Source: a bacterium
GTDB taxonomy: Bacteria; Planctomycetota; B15-G4
Reading direction: 5' to 3'
NCBI GenBank assembly: GCA_030428785.1
Contig: JAUIEF010000011.1
Span: 1-59,723, forward strand
Length of the DNA stretch: 59,723 nucleotides
Both the position numbers and the translations under genes were made by a program. The stretch's first letter is position 1. The number at the start of each line of letters is the position of its first letter. The notes below the pieces were generated by a model that was given only the letters and a program-made list of their open reading frames with translations, made no database searches and was not told the DNA's origin. This document shows, piece by piece, positions 8,662 to 17,862 of this stretch.

Positions 8662-8904
8662 CGGCTCCCCCTCTCGTGAACGGGCCCGGGGACGACGGGC
8701 CGGGATTCGTGGTCGCGCGCGGTCCCGCGGCGGCCCGTCCCTCCGCCGCCCCGCGCCGACGGGGCGGAGCATACCCGAGGGCACGCGGGGTCGCCTCGCG
8801 TCGCCGGCGGCCCGTCGCGGCCGAGCGCGGACTCGAGCCGCGCCCTGGACTGCCGGCCGTCGGGCGGATCGCGAGGCTCGTGAGCCGAGGGGACGTCCGC
8901 CCCC

Positions 8905-10152
8905 TCACGCCGTCGCCGGTTGCAGTCCCTCGTCGCGCAGCACGGAGAGGAAGACGCCGCGCCACGCGAGGTAGTTCACGAGCGCCATCGTCGGCACGAC
9001 GACGCCGCCCACCGCGGGGATCCACTGGATCGCGACGAGCACGAAGAAGAGGAGTCGCACGCCCCACTTCACCGCGAGCGCGCGGCCGCGCGGCAGGTAG
9101 CGACGGAACGGCGAGACGAGCGCGACGCGGTAGTAGATGACGCCCGGCAGGAGTCCGGCGATCGGCACGAGGCTCAGCAGCGTGCAGAGCAGCAGCGCGA
9201 ACGGCAGGCGGTTGCGGACGTCCGTGAGGTAGGCGTCGAGGAAGGCCGGGTCGGCGAAGGGCTCGTGCGCGCACGCCGGGCACGCCTGGCGCGGGTGCCG
9301 CTCGGGGAGTCGCGTCGCGCACACGGGGCAGCGCTTCTTCTCCGTGAGCCGGTACGGATGGCGCGCGGCGTCCGGCGCGGCGCGGTCGATCGCCGTGCCG
9401 AAGAAGCCGACGTCTCGCGGCGCGGCGACCGCCTGCCCGCACGTCCCGCAGCGCACGGCGCAGGTGTACGTCGGTTCGCCGCAACCGCCGCACGCGACGC
9501 GCGACGCGTCCTCCTTCAGCTCGGCGCGCCGCCGCATGCGGTAGAGCAGGAAGCTCACGACGCCGACGAGCACGGCCATCGCGATCGGGAAGAGCACGAG
9601 CAGCACCGGCCCGAACGCGGCCCACACGTCCTCGGCCCAGCTCATGAGCCCCTGCACGCCGGCGTCGTCGTCCTCGTCGCCCTCGCGGAAGAGCTCGAAG
9701 ACCGTGTTGCGCAGCGTCGCGAGCGTCCAGGTGAACGCCGCCGTGATGATCGCGAGCATGCCGTCGCCGAGGCCGCCCTCCTTGGGCCGCACCTCGCCGC
9801 CGAGGATGTCCTCCGCGAAGCCGACGTCCGTGACGCCGAGCAGGCCCAGCACGGTGAGCGCCGCCATGATCGGCTTGACCCAGCGGCCGAACTCGTCGAG
9901 CACCTGCCGCAGGTCGCTGCTCTTGTCGGACAGGAGCTCCGCGGCGGACAGCAGGCCGAGCAGTCCGATGCACGCCCAGCTCGTGAACCAGTGCGGCACG
10001 TTCTCCGGCAGCGACTTCACGAGCTCCGTGTCGCCGACGAACGGCAGGCTCGGCCCGAGCCTCAGGAGCACGGCGGTCACGAAGGCCGGCACGAACGCGC
10101 GCGCCGCGAAGAAGGTGGAGGAGGCGAGGGCCTGGAGGATCGTCTCGAGCAT
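8905..10152 (-). CDS. DUF4126-like membrane protein with internal double zinc ribbon
   Basis: The 415-residue protein begins with hydrophobic helices and a SAAELLSDKSSDLRQVLDEF segment resembling DUF4126 proteins. A helix at about residues 190-210 ends in YRMRRRAEL. It is followed by two cysteine knuckle pairs (CGGCGEPTYTC...CGTCG, and CPVCATRLPERH...CPACA). Two to three further membrane helices close the protein (FALLLCTLLSLVPIAGLLPG and WGVRLLFFVLVAIQWIP). The zinc-ribbon region should face the cytoplasm. No partner gene is adjacent and function is unknown. Confidence 0.75.
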   Translation of the reverse strand: MLETILQALASSTFFAARAFVPAFVTAVLLRLGPSLPFVGDTELVKSLPENVPHWFTSWACIGLLGLLSAAELLSDKSSDLRQVLDEFGRWVKPIMAALTVLGLLGVTDVGFAEDILGGEVRPKEGGLGDGMLAIITAAFTWTLATLRNTVFELFREGDEDDDAGVQGLMSWAEDVWAAFGPVLLVLFPIAMAVLVGVVSFLLYRMRRRAELKEDASRVACGGCGEPTYTCAVRCGTCGQAVAAPRDVGFFGTAIDRAAPDAARHPYRLTEKKRCPVCATRLPERHPRQACPACAHEPFADPAFLDAYLTDVRNRLPFALLLCTLLSLVPIAGLLPGVIYYRVALVSPFRRYLPRGRALAVKWGVRLLFFVLVAIQWIPAVGGVVVPTMALVNYLAWRGVFLSVLRDEGLQPATA

Positions 10153-10357
10153 GGTCGCGCGCGCCGGTTCGGGAGGCGCGGGCGCCGCGGAGGCCTCGCG
10201 ACACGAGGACCGTCACCGGCTGCCCGCCCGGCGCGGCATGATAGCGGACCGCGCCCCACGGCCGGGCGTCCGGGGAGTAGGATCGGGGTCCGCGGCGGGG
10301 GGCCGCGACACGCCCGCGGAACCGGGGCGCGATCCCACGGGACCGGGAGGCTCGACG

Positions 10358-13300
10358 ATGCCGCAGGTCGACAGCGAGGGGACCCGGGACGACCGCGCCG
10401 ACGCCGAACCGGGAGGCTGCGCGCACCGCCGCACCGCGCACCGACAGGCCGCGCGTCGCCGCCTCGCGCACCGCGGCGCCGCCGTCGTCGTCGCCCTGCT
10501 CGCGCTCGCGGCGACGACGCCCGCGCAGCTCGACGCGGAGTTCAGCGCGACGCCGCTCTCCGGGAGCCAGCCGCTCGAGGTCGCGTTCACCGACCTCTCG
10601 ACGGGTGACCCCCTGATCTGGGTCTGGAGCTTCGGCGACGGGACGACCTCGTTCGAGCAGCACCCGACGCACGTCTACGAGGTCGCGGAGACGACGACCT
10701 TCTCGGTGAGCCTGCTCGTGTCGACGGGCTTCCCCACGAGCACCGAGACGAAGACCGACTACATCACGGTGACGCCCGCGCCGCTCGTCGTCGACTTCGA
10801 CGCGTCGCCGCCGTCGGGCGTGCAGCCGCTCGAGGTCGCGTTCACCGACCTCTCGGCGGGCGCCCCCGTCGACTCCTGGCTCTGGGACTTCGGCGACGGT
10901 GCGACGTCGCCCGCACAGCACCCGACGCACACCTACGTGGTCGCGACGCCGACGACCTTCGACGTCTCGCTCACCGTGTCCTTCGGCCCTCAGCAGGAGA
11001 CGCTCACGAAGCGCGACCTCGTGAGCGTCTCGCCCGCGCCGCTCGCCGCGGACTTCACGGCGTCGACGACCGCCGGCGTGAACCCGCTCACCGTGGACTT
11101 CACGGACACGACGACGGGCGGCGCGCCGTCGGGCTGGCTCTGGGACTTCGGCGACGGCGACGTCTCGACGCAGCAGCACCCGACGCACGTCTTCGACGAC
11201 CCGGGCACCTGGACCGTCTCGCTCACCGTCTCCCTCGGGCCGCAGCAGGACACGGTGACGATGCCCGACCTCGTCACGGTGGAGCCCGCGCCCCTCGCGC
11301 CGGACTTCACGGCCGCACCGGTCTCGGGACCGACCCCGCTCACGGTCGCCTTCACCGACACGACGACGGGCGGCGCCCCCGACGCCTGGCTCTGGGACTT
11401 CGGCGACGGCGGCACGTCGACGCTCCAGCACCCGAGCCACGCGTTCCTCATGCCGGGCGACCACACGGTGCAGCTCACGGCCTTCCTCGGCTCGCAGTCC
11501 GCGACGGTGACCAAGACGGACATCGTCCACGTCGACCACGCGCCGCTCGGGCTCCCGGTGTTCGACGCGCGGACGTTCGCCGTGGGACGACTCCCGCTGC
11601 GGATCGACGCCGCCGACCTCGACGCGGACGGCGTGATGGACCTGACGCTGGGACTGAACGACGACGGGGAGGTCGTCGTCCTCCGGGGGCAGGGCGAGGG
11701 CGGCTTCGAGCGGATCGCCGCGATCGACCTCGGTCTCAGCGCCTCGGTCACGGACCTCCATGTCTCGGATCTCGACGCCGACGGCCGCCCGGACGTGGTC
11801 GTCACGTTGCTCGGCAGCTTCGCGAACAGCGCGGCCGCCGTCCTGCGCGGCACGGGGGACGGCGGTCTCGGCGCGCCGATCCCGGTCGACCCGGGCGTCG
11901 ACGCCGCCGCGGTCGCAGTGGGCGACTACGACGAGGACGGCACGACGGACCTCGTCGTCGCGGAGTACTCGCACCAGCTCCGGATCCACCACGGCGACGG
12001 CGCCGGCGACTTCACGCCGGGCGCGGTGATCACGCTGCCCGTGGAGCGCCCGCTCCACGTGGAGGCGCGCGACCTGGACGGTGACGGCCACCTCGACCTC
12101 GGCGTGGTGTGCCTGAGCGACGGCGTCACGAAGCTCGACGACCCGACGTACCTCGCGTACCTCGGCGCCGGGGACGGCACCTTCGCGCTCGCCGAGAACA
12201 TCGCGCTCCTCGACGACGCGTACGACGCCGCGTACGGGGACTTCGACGGCGACGGGATCCCGGACGTTGCCCTGCCCGGGTACTCCACGGGCGGCGTGCG
12301 TGTCCTGCGCGGTCTCGGCGACGGGTCGTTCGGCGCAGGGGGGACGTTCCCCGTGGCGGGGCAGGGTCCGGTCACGGTCATCGCGGGCCGCATCGACGGC
12401 GACGCCGTCGACGACCTCGTGACGGCCGACCGCGACACCGACTCGGTGAGCGTGCTCCTCGGCACGGGAGACGGCGGGTTCCTGCCCGCGGTCCGGCGGT
12501 TCGCGGTGGGCGGCATGCCGTCGGGCGCCGTCATCGCGGACTTCGACGGCGACGGCGTCGCCGACGTCGCGGCCGCGAACGTCACATCGGAGACCGTGAC
12601 GGTCCTGCGCGGCGCGCCCGACGGGACGCTGCGCGACAACGTCCGTCACGACGACCCCGGCGTCCTCTCCGTCGCCACGGGCGACGTGGACGGCGACGGA
12701 CTCACCGACGTCGTGCTCTCGCGGGCGGACGGATCGCTGCACGTCCGCCTCGGGCTCGGCGACGGCGCGTTCGCCGACGGCCCGAGCCACCCCGGCAACT
12801 GGGGCCAGTCGGACCTGGCCCTCGCCGACATGGACGGCGACGGCGTGCTCGACGCCGTGATCGCCGCGGTGACGTCGGACGCCGTCGTGGTGCGGCGCGG
12901 CGTCGGCGACGGGTCGTTCGTCGGCGGCGGCTACGCGTTCGTGGGCGTGCAGCCCGCCGCGCTCGCCGTCGGCGACGTGGACGGCGACCTCGTGCCGGAC
13001 GTCGTCACCGCGGACACGGGGTCCGACGCGGTGACCGTGCTGCTCGGACAGGGTGGCGGCGCCCTCGCGTCCGCGGGACGGGTGGCCGTGAGCGCGGCGC
13101 CGACCGCCGTCGTGCTCGGCGACTGGGACGGCGACGGTGCGCTCGACCTCGCCGCCGCCGGAGGTCCGGAGCGGGCCGTCACCGTCCGGCTCGGTCAGGG
13201 AGACGGGACGTTCGCCGGCGGCGCCGCGTACGTCACCGGCGGCACGCCGGCGGGCCTCGCCTCCGGTGACCTCGACGGGGACGGCGACGCGGACCTCGTC

Positions 13301-14008
13301 GTGACCGATCGCTCGGGCGGGTCCGTCGCCGTGCTGCTCGGCGCGGGCGACGGCGCGTTCGAGGCCCCGGTCTCCTTCGACGCGGGCGTGTCGCCGCGCG
13401 GCGTGGTGCTCGTCGACCTCGACCTCGACGGCGCGCTCGACGTCGCCCTCGTCGACGAGACGATGGACGTCGTCACGGTGCTGCCCGGCGACGGTGCCGG
13501 CGCGCTCGGGCGGCGCTCGTCGTTCGCGGCCGGGGACAGGTCGTTCGACCTCGCCGTCGGGCTGTTCGACGCGGACGGCCACCCCGACGTCGTGACCGGC
13601 GGCTTCGGCAACTGGGCGGTGCTCGTCAACCGGCTCGACGCGTGGTTCCCGCTGGGCTCCGGCCTGCCCGGCGTGTCCGGCATCCCTTACCTCGCGGGCA
13701 CGGGCGCCCTGCTGCCGGGATCGCCCGGCAGCCTCGTGCTCACGGCGGGCGCGCCGTCCGCGCCCGCGGTCATGTTCCTCTCGGTGACGAGCACGCCCGT
13801 GCCGTTCTACGGCGGCACGCTCGTGCCCTTCCCGTGGCTCGTCGCGCAGCCGCGCGTCACGGACGCGAGCGGCGGCCTCGTCCTCGCCTGGCCGTCGTGG
13901 CCCGGCGGCCTCTCGGGGCAGGACCTCTATCTCCAGTGCGGGATGCTCGACCCGGCGGCGGTGTACGGCGTCTCGCTGAGCAACGCGCTGCGGGCGGACG
14001 TGCCGTAG
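10358..14008 (+). CDS. Large secreted protein with four PKD domains and about 14 FG-GAP/VCBS-type repeats
   Basis: The ATG at 10358 has a GGGAGG ribosome binding site seven bases upstream and opens a 1216-residue protein. A 30-residue basic N-region precedes a signal peptide ending near TTPAQ. Four PKD domains follow, each with a WxWxFGDG and HPTHxY signature (WVWSFGDG, then WLWDFGDG three times). Next come about 14 Ca2+-binding loop repeats of the form DxDGxxD (for example DGDGHLDL and DGDGVADV), typical of FG-GAP/VCBS beta-propellers. The last roughly 110 residues (starting SGLPGVSGIPYLAGTGAL) form a Gly/Pro-rich C-terminal domain that I recognise as frequent in planctomycete secreted proteins. 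A surface adhesion or matrix role is inferred. Confidence 0.92.
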   Translation: MPQVDSEGTRDDRADAEPGGCAHRRTAHRQAARRRLAHRGAAVVVALLALAATTPAQLDAEFSATPLSGSQPLEVAFTDLSTGDPLIWVWSFGDGTTSFEQHPTHVYEVAETTTFSVSLLVSTGFPTSTETKTDYITVTPAPLVVDFDASPPSGVQPLEVAFTDLSAGAPVDSWLWDFGDGATSPAQHPTHTYVVATPTTFDVSLTVSFGPQQETLTKRDLVSVSPAPLAADFTASTTAGVNPLTVDFTDTTTGGAPSGWLWDFGDGDVSTQQHPTHVFDDPGTWTVSLTVSLGPQQDTVTMPDLVTVEPAPLAPDFTAAPVSGPTPLTVAFTDTTTGGAPDAWLWDFGDGGTSTLQHPSHAFLMPGDHTVQLTAFLGSQSATVTKTDIVHVDHAPLGLPVFDARTFAVGRLPLRIDAADLDADGVMDLTLGLNDDGEVVVLRGQGEGGFERIAAIDLGLSASVTDLHVSDLDADGRPDVVVTLLGSFANSAAAVLRGTGDGGLGAPIPVDPGVDAAAVAVGDYDEDGTTDLVVAEYSHQLRIHHGDGAGDFTPGAVITLPVERPLHVEARDLDGDGHLDLGVVCLSDGVTKLDDPTYLAYLGAGDGTFALAENIALLDDAYDAAYGDFDGDGIPDVALPGYSTGGVRVLRGLGDGSFGAGGTFPVAGQGPVTVIAGRIDGDAVDDLVTADRDTDSVSVLLGTGDGGFLPAVRRFAVGGMPSGAVIADFDGDGVADVAAANVTSETVTVLRGAPDGTLRDNVRHDDPGVLSVATGDVDGDGLTDVVLSRADGSLHVRLGLGDGAFADGPSHPGNWGQSDLALADMDGDGVLDAVIAAVTSDAVVVRRGVGDGSFVGGGYAFVGVQPAALAVGDVDGDLVPDVVTADTGSDAVTVLLGQGGGALASAGRVAVSAAPTAVVLGDWDGDGALDLAAAGGPERAVTVRLGQGDGTFAGGAAYVTGGTPAGLASGDLDGDGDADLVVTDRSGGSVAVLLGAGDGAFEAPVSFDAGVSPRGVVLVDLDLDGALDVALVDETMDVVTVLPGDGAGALGRRSSFAAGDRSFDLAVGLFDADGHPDVVTGGFGNWAVLVNRLDAWFPLGSGLPGVSGIPYLAGTGALLPGSPGSLVLTAGAPSAPAVMFLSVTSTPVPFYGGTLVPFPWLVAQPRVTDASGGLVLAWPSWPGGLSGQDLYLQCGMLDPAAVYGVSLSNALRADVP

Positions 14009-14133
14009 GCGCACGCGCCACCTGACGCACGCCGGGATCCCGGTTACAGTCGGACCCGACGCACGCGGCGCCGGAGCGCTCACGGGAGACGCACCCGACC
14101 GCCGCACGGGAACCGGCCACGGGAGAAGACACC

Positions 14134-15402
14134 ATGCGCATGGCGCGAGTCGGAAACATCGCCCTGCTGGGCGCGCTGCTGTTCGGCGGCGAGGGCGACG
14201 AGGTCTGCTGCTACGAGATCGACGACCAGGGCAACGTCGTCACGCTCTGGTGCGAGTCGGACGTGCTGCCGCTCTCCGTGCTCGCGTGCATCGCGCCGCC
14301 GCCGCAGCCCGAAGGGCTCACGCAGCCGCGCATCACGCTCAAGAACATCGCCGAGAAGTCCGTGCCGATCGTCGAGATCCCGGACGCCGACAAGAAGGAC
14401 CTCCGGCTCCTCAAGGGCAAGTTCCCGGAGACCAAGGAGAAGCGCGGCCGGCTCGTCGCGAAGAAGCCGGACGCCTCGGGCGCGTGGGCCTTCGACCTCG
14501 GGTTCGGCGGGCTCTACCGCGCGAGCGCGCAGTTCGCGTACGACGCGACGACCGGCTTCGTCGACGGCGCGAGCGAGGCGTGGTTCGAGGTGCGCGGTCT
14601 CGCGCAGCCGGAGGGCGAGGGCACGCTGCCGTTCACGCGCGTGACGCTCACGTGGGACGCAGGAGCCGGCGCCTTCGAGGCGTCCGCCGAGAACGAGTCG
14701 GGCCCGCTCGGCACGCCGTTCACCTTCTCGCCGGAGACCGACCACCTCGAGCTCGCGATCACGCGCACCGTGGACGAGCTCACGGTGGAGGCGTTCGGTG
14801 CCGGCTTCATCGAGGACGGCGCCGAGGGCTTCGGCTTCTTCCACACGGAGATGACCCCGCCCGTGCCGGGCCTCTACCAGGGCGTCTTCGGCGCCGACGG
14901 CCTCGACAAGGGCTCGACCCTCTGGGTGCCGCAGCTCATGGTCGAGGCCTTCGACCTCGAGGTGCAGAGCGCGACCGTCCCCGCGGCGATGAACGCCGCG
15001 GCGTCCCTCGAGATCCTCGAGCAGGCGGCGGCCCAGTTCAGCAACCCGTTCCTCGACCCGAGCCCCGCGGACATCGCGCAGCGGGTCGAGCTGGCCCTCG
15101 ACTGCGCCGTGAACGTCACGACCTTCCTCGAGCAGCGGATCGAGGACGGCGACCTGGAGCTGACGCCGGCGGTGAAGCGCTCCCTGAAGTCCGCGAAGAC
15201 GCTGAACAAGCGCTGCTCGAAGGCCGACAAGCTGGCCGACAAGCTCGCGACGAAGTCGAACCCGAAGGTCAACGCGCTGCGCAAGCGCACCTTCCAGGCC
15301 TGGTGGTCGGCGCGCGTCCTGCTCGCCCAGCAGTTCGGCTTCAAGAGCAAGAGCATCGACAAGCTCTTCGACACCGTGGACATCGACCTAGGCGGGCTCT
15401 GA
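14134..15402 (+). CDS. Protein of unknown function, probably envelope-associated
   Basis: A GGGAGAAG element precedes the ATG of this 422-residue protein. The N-terminus is weakly hydrophobic (NIALLGALLFGG) and followed by a CC pair and two further cysteines within 35 residues. A beta-rich middle section (GAWAFDLGFGGLYRASAQFA, ending near PGLYQGVFG) looks like a jelly-roll or sandwich. The last 150 residues are helical and Lys-rich (SLKSAKTLNKRCSKADKLAD). I do not recognise a family. The gene converges on aroC, the two stops being four bases apart. Confidence 0.75.
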   Translation: MRMARVGNIALLGALLFGGEGDEVCCYEIDDQGNVVTLWCESDVLPLSVLACIAPPPQPEGLTQPRITLKNIAEKSVPIVEIPDADKKDLRLLKGKFPETKEKRGRLVAKKPDASGAWAFDLGFGGLYRASAQFAYDATTGFVDGASEAWFEVRGLAQPEGEGTLPFTRVTLTWDAGAGAFEASAENESGPLGTPFTFSPETDHLELAITRTVDELTVEAFGAGFIEDGAEGFGFFHTEMTPPVPGLYQGVFGADGLDKGSTLWVPQLMVEAFDLEVQSATVPAAMNAAASLEILEQAAAQFSNPFLDPSPADIAQRVELALDCAVNVTTFLEQRIEDGDLELTPAVKRSLKSAKTLNKRCSKADKLADKLATKSNPKVNALRKRTFQAWWSARVLLAQQFGFKSKSIDKLFDTVDIDLGGL

Positions 15403-15406
15403 CGCC

Positions 15407-16453
15407 TCAGGACGGGCTCGGCGGCCTCGGCTCCTCCGCCGCCGACTCGATCGACGGCTCCTCTCCCACCGCCCGCGCGCGGTGCAGCAGCCACGCGTCC
15501 GCGAGCACGCAGGCGACCATCGCCTCGAGCACCGGGATGACGCGCGGCACGATGCACGGGTCGTGGCGGCCGCGCTTGGCGACGTCCGCGACGGAGGTCG
15601 TGGGCTTGATGCTCGCGAGCAGGCGGATGGGCTCGCCGGTGCTCAGCCCGCCGAGCATGCCGCCGAAGTGCGCGCGGTCGGCGACGTACGCCTGGCCCTG
15701 CATCGTCGCGACCTCGAAGCCCGCGCCGTAGGAGAAGCCCGTCACCGCGCCGATGCTCATGACGGCCTGCGCGAGCCGCGCTTTCAGCTTGTCGAAGACC
15801 GGCTCGCCCAGGAACGGCGGCGGGTTCTCGACGCGGATCTCCACGACGCCGCCCACCGAGTCGCCGTCCTGCTTGAGGCGCAGCACGTGCTGCACCATCT
15901 GCAGCGCCATCTCCGGGTCGGCGCAGCGCACGGGGTTCTCCTCGATCGCGCCGGGCTGGAACTCCTTCGCCTCGAGGTGCCCGATGCGCAGCGCGTGCCC
16001 GACGATGCGCACGTCGGCCGGCAGCACCTTGCGCGCGACGACGCCGCCCAGCACGCGCGCGACGGTCTCGCGGCCGGACGACCGCCCGCCGCCGCGGTGG
16101 TCGCGGTGCCCGAACTTGCCGGCGTAGGTCTCGTCGGCGTGCCCGGGCCGCGGCGACTTCTCGAAGGCCGCGTAGTCCTCCGAGCGGTGGTCCTCGTTGC
16201 GCACGACGACCGTGATCGGCATGCCCGTCGTCCGGCCGCGGAACACGCCCGACAGGATCTCCGGCGTGTCGGGCTCGTTGCGCGCCGTCGTGACGTCGCT
16301 CTGCCCGGGCCGCCGCCGCGCGAGCTCGGGGAGGAAGTCCTCCTCCCGCAGCGGGACCCACGCCGGGCAGCCGTCGACGACCACGCCGAGCGCGGGCCCG
16401 TGCGACTCCCCGAAGGTCGTGATCCGGAAGAGGCTGCCGAAGGTGTTGCTCAT
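15407..16453 (-). CDS. aroC: Chorismate synthase
   Basis: Chorismate synthase converts 5-enolpyruvylshikimate-3-phosphate to chorismate with reduced FMN, the last step of the shikimate pathway. The 348-residue protein carries the family signatures FGESHGPALGVVVDGCP at the N-terminus, GRSSGRETVARV in the middle and THFGG-like DRAHFGGMLGG before GLSTGEPI. I start at MSNTFGSLF. The 12-residue upstream extension is not conserved in the family. Length matches typical AroC (about 350-360). A short Glu/Ser/Pro-rich tail is the only deviation. No other aromatic pathway gene is nearby. Confidence 0.97.
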   Translation of the reverse strand: MSNTFGSLFRITTFGESHGPALGVVVDGCPAWVPLREEDFLPELARRRPGQSDVTTARNEPDTPEILSGVFRGRTTGMPITVVVRNEDHRSEDYAAFEKSPRPGHADETYAGKFGHRDHRGGGRSSGRETVARVLGGVVARKVLPADVRIVGHALRIGHLEAKEFQPGAIEENPVRCADPEMALQMVQHVLRLKQDGDSVGGVVEIRVENPPPFLGEPVFDKLKARLAQAVMSIGAVTGFSYGAGFEVATMQGQAYVADRAHFGGMLGGLSTGEPIRLLASIKPTTSVADVAKRGRHDPCIVPRVIPVLEAMVACVLADAWLLHRARAVGEEPSIESAAEEPRPPSPS

Positions 16454-16555
16454 GGTGCGCGCGGTCGACGGAGGCGAGCCCGACATCATAGTCGGTGGGC
16501 CGCGAACGCGCCCGGCGGACGGCGGACCCGCAGATCGTGGTCGGTCGGGCGGAAC

Positions 16556-17137
16556 CTAGCCGTCGTCGCGCGGACCGTCCGCGAGCCGCGCGTGGAGGAA
16601 CGCCTTGGCGAACGCCCACTCGCGGCGGACCCGGATCACGGGGAGCTCGAGCGCCTGCGCGACCTCCTCGTGGGTCAGGCCCGTGAAGAACCGGAGCTCC
16701 ACGATCTCGGCGGCCAGCTCGTCGCGCTCACGGAGCGCGCCGATCGCCTCGCTCACGGCGAGGAACTCCGCCGGGGACGCGAGCGCGTCGAGCGCGCGGT
16801 CGCCCAGCTCGACGCGCTGCATGCCGCCGCCGCGGACGAGCGTCGCGTGCCGCCGGGCCTGCTCGACGAGGATGTCGTGCATGGCGCGCGCGGCGAGGGC
16901 GAAGAAGTGCCGGCGTCCGCTCGCCTCGAGGCCCCGCCGCCCGACGAGCCGCAGGTACGCCTCGTGCACGAGCGCCGTCGGCTGGAGCGTGTCGCTGAGC
17001 GGGACGCTCCGCATGCGCCGGTGCGCCATCGCGCGGAGCTCGGAGTAGACGAGCTCCACGAGCGCGTCCTCGGCGCCGCCGTCGCCCGCGCGGGCGCGCT
17101 GCAGCAACGTCGTGAAGTCCCCCGGCTCGTCCGGCAC
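16556..17137 (-). CDS. ECF-type RNA polymerase sigma factor (planctomycete-expanded TIGR02999-like group)
   Basis: I favour the GTG start giving VPDEPGDFTTLLQ, because GAGGAG lies five to six bases upstream. An ATG 13 codons further upstream is an alternative. The 193-residue protein has a sigma-2 region (residues 5-95, with SELRAMAHRRM and LQPTALVHEAYLRLVG) and a sigma-4 helix-turn-helix at the end (VELRFFTGLTHEEVAQALE). The TALVHEAYLRL motif marks the ECF group expanded in Planctomycetota, often linked to Ser/Thr kinases rather than anti-sigma factors. No anti-sigma gene is adjacent. The nearest gene is a divergent lipoprotein. Confidence 0.93.
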   Translation of the reverse strand: MPDEPGDFTTLLQRARAGDGGAEDALVELVYSELRAMAHRRMRSVPLSDTLQPTALVHEAYLRLVGRRGLEASGRRHFFALAARAMHDILVEQARRHATLVRGGGMQRVELGDRALDALASPAEFLAVSEAIGALRERDELAAEIVELRFFTGLTHEEVAQALELPVIRVRREWAFAKAFLHARLADGPRDDG

Positions 17138-17313
17138 TGCGCGCTCCTCGGCTCGCCCCGATTTTCGTGAGCACATCCTAAGCCGGTCGACGGCACTCGT
17201 GTCACCGGCGCCGAGCGGCGACCGGGGGCGGACGCCATCCACGCCCGGAACGGATGTTCCGGGTGGCCGCGCGGCCGTCTTGACTCCCTCGAACCCGAAT
17301 GAGATCGACCATC

Positions 17314-17790
17314 ATGAAGACCACGACCGTCCTCCTCGCCTTCGCCGCCCTGCTCCTGAGCTGTACCGCGTGCGCCACGGGCGTCCAGTTCCTCGACGGC
17401 AGCGGGAAGCACACGGGCCTCGTGCACTACGCCCCCGTCCCGTGCCTCCTCGTCGAGCACGGCGAGTCGGCGGGGACGCTCGTCGCGAAGCTCGTGTCGG
17501 TGCCCGACACGTCGAAGCCGCTCTACGCGAAGTACGACACGCTCGGCTGGGGCAGCAGCAAGTTCTCGCTCACGCTCGTCAACGGGATCGTCACCGAGGT
17601 GAACGGAGAGGTCGATCCCAAGGCGACCGAGATGATCGACGCGGTCGGCGGGCTGCTGGAGAAGGTCGCGGGCGTCGCCGCCGCGGGGCTCGTGGGTCCG
17701 GGCGGCACGCCCGTCGTGACGACGTTGAAGCCCGGCCTCTACCGGATCGACCTGGCGGCAGGCACCCTCACCGCGATGATCATCCAGTAG
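17314..17790 (+). CDS. Small lipoprotein of unknown function
   Basis: The start MKTTTVLLAFAALLLSC gives a compact lipoprotein signal peptide with a cysteine after LLLS. An ATG five codons upstream is an alternative, and neither has a clear ribosome binding site. The 158-residue product has no recognised domain. It contains a basic-to-beta mature region (VHYAPVPCLLVEHGESAG), a central Gly/Ala/Val-rich helix (GGLLEKVAGVAAAGLVG) and a beta-rich end. It is divergent from the ECF sigma gene and could be one of its targets, but no shared promoter motif was established. Confidence 0.75.
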   Translation: MKTTTVLLAFAALLLSCTACATGVQFLDGSGKHTGLVHYAPVPCLLVEHGESAGTLVAKLVSVPDTSKPLYAKYDTLGWGSSKFSLTLVNGIVTEVNGEVDPKATEMIDAVGGLLEKVAGVAAAGLVGPGGTPVVTTLKPGLYRIDLAAGTLTAMIIQ

Positions 17791-17809
17791 GTCGGCAGGC
17801 GCGGCGCGC

Positions 17810-17846
17810 GCCCGTCCGGCCGCAGCGAGAGCCCGGCCGGGCGGGC
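17810..17846. terminator. Strong bidirectional hairpin between convergent genes
   Basis: Two 12-base arms (GCCCGTCCGGCC and GGCCGGGCGGGC) pair with a single G-T mismatch around a 13-base loop. The element fills the gap between the stops of the lipoprotein gene and the radical SAM gene. There is no T tract on either side, as often seen in very G+C-rich genomes. Terminator function is inferred. Confidence 0.6.
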
Positions 17847-17862
17847 GCCCCTCGGTCGCCTG

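Noticed and set aside
8825..8843. tRNA T-arm-like hairpin (GCGCGG, loop ACTCGAG, CCGCGC)
   Set aside because: The loop lacks the TTC start of a T-loop on either strand, and no acceptor, D or anticodon arms can be placed around it. It is at most a terminator-like hairpin after the DUF4126 gene.
8450..14107. A 1885-codon open frame on the minus strand
   Set aside because: It runs antisense to the PKD/FG-GAP gene and through the DUF4126 gene in another frame. Its product is Arg/His-rich without domain signatures, a known artefact of very high G+C DNA.
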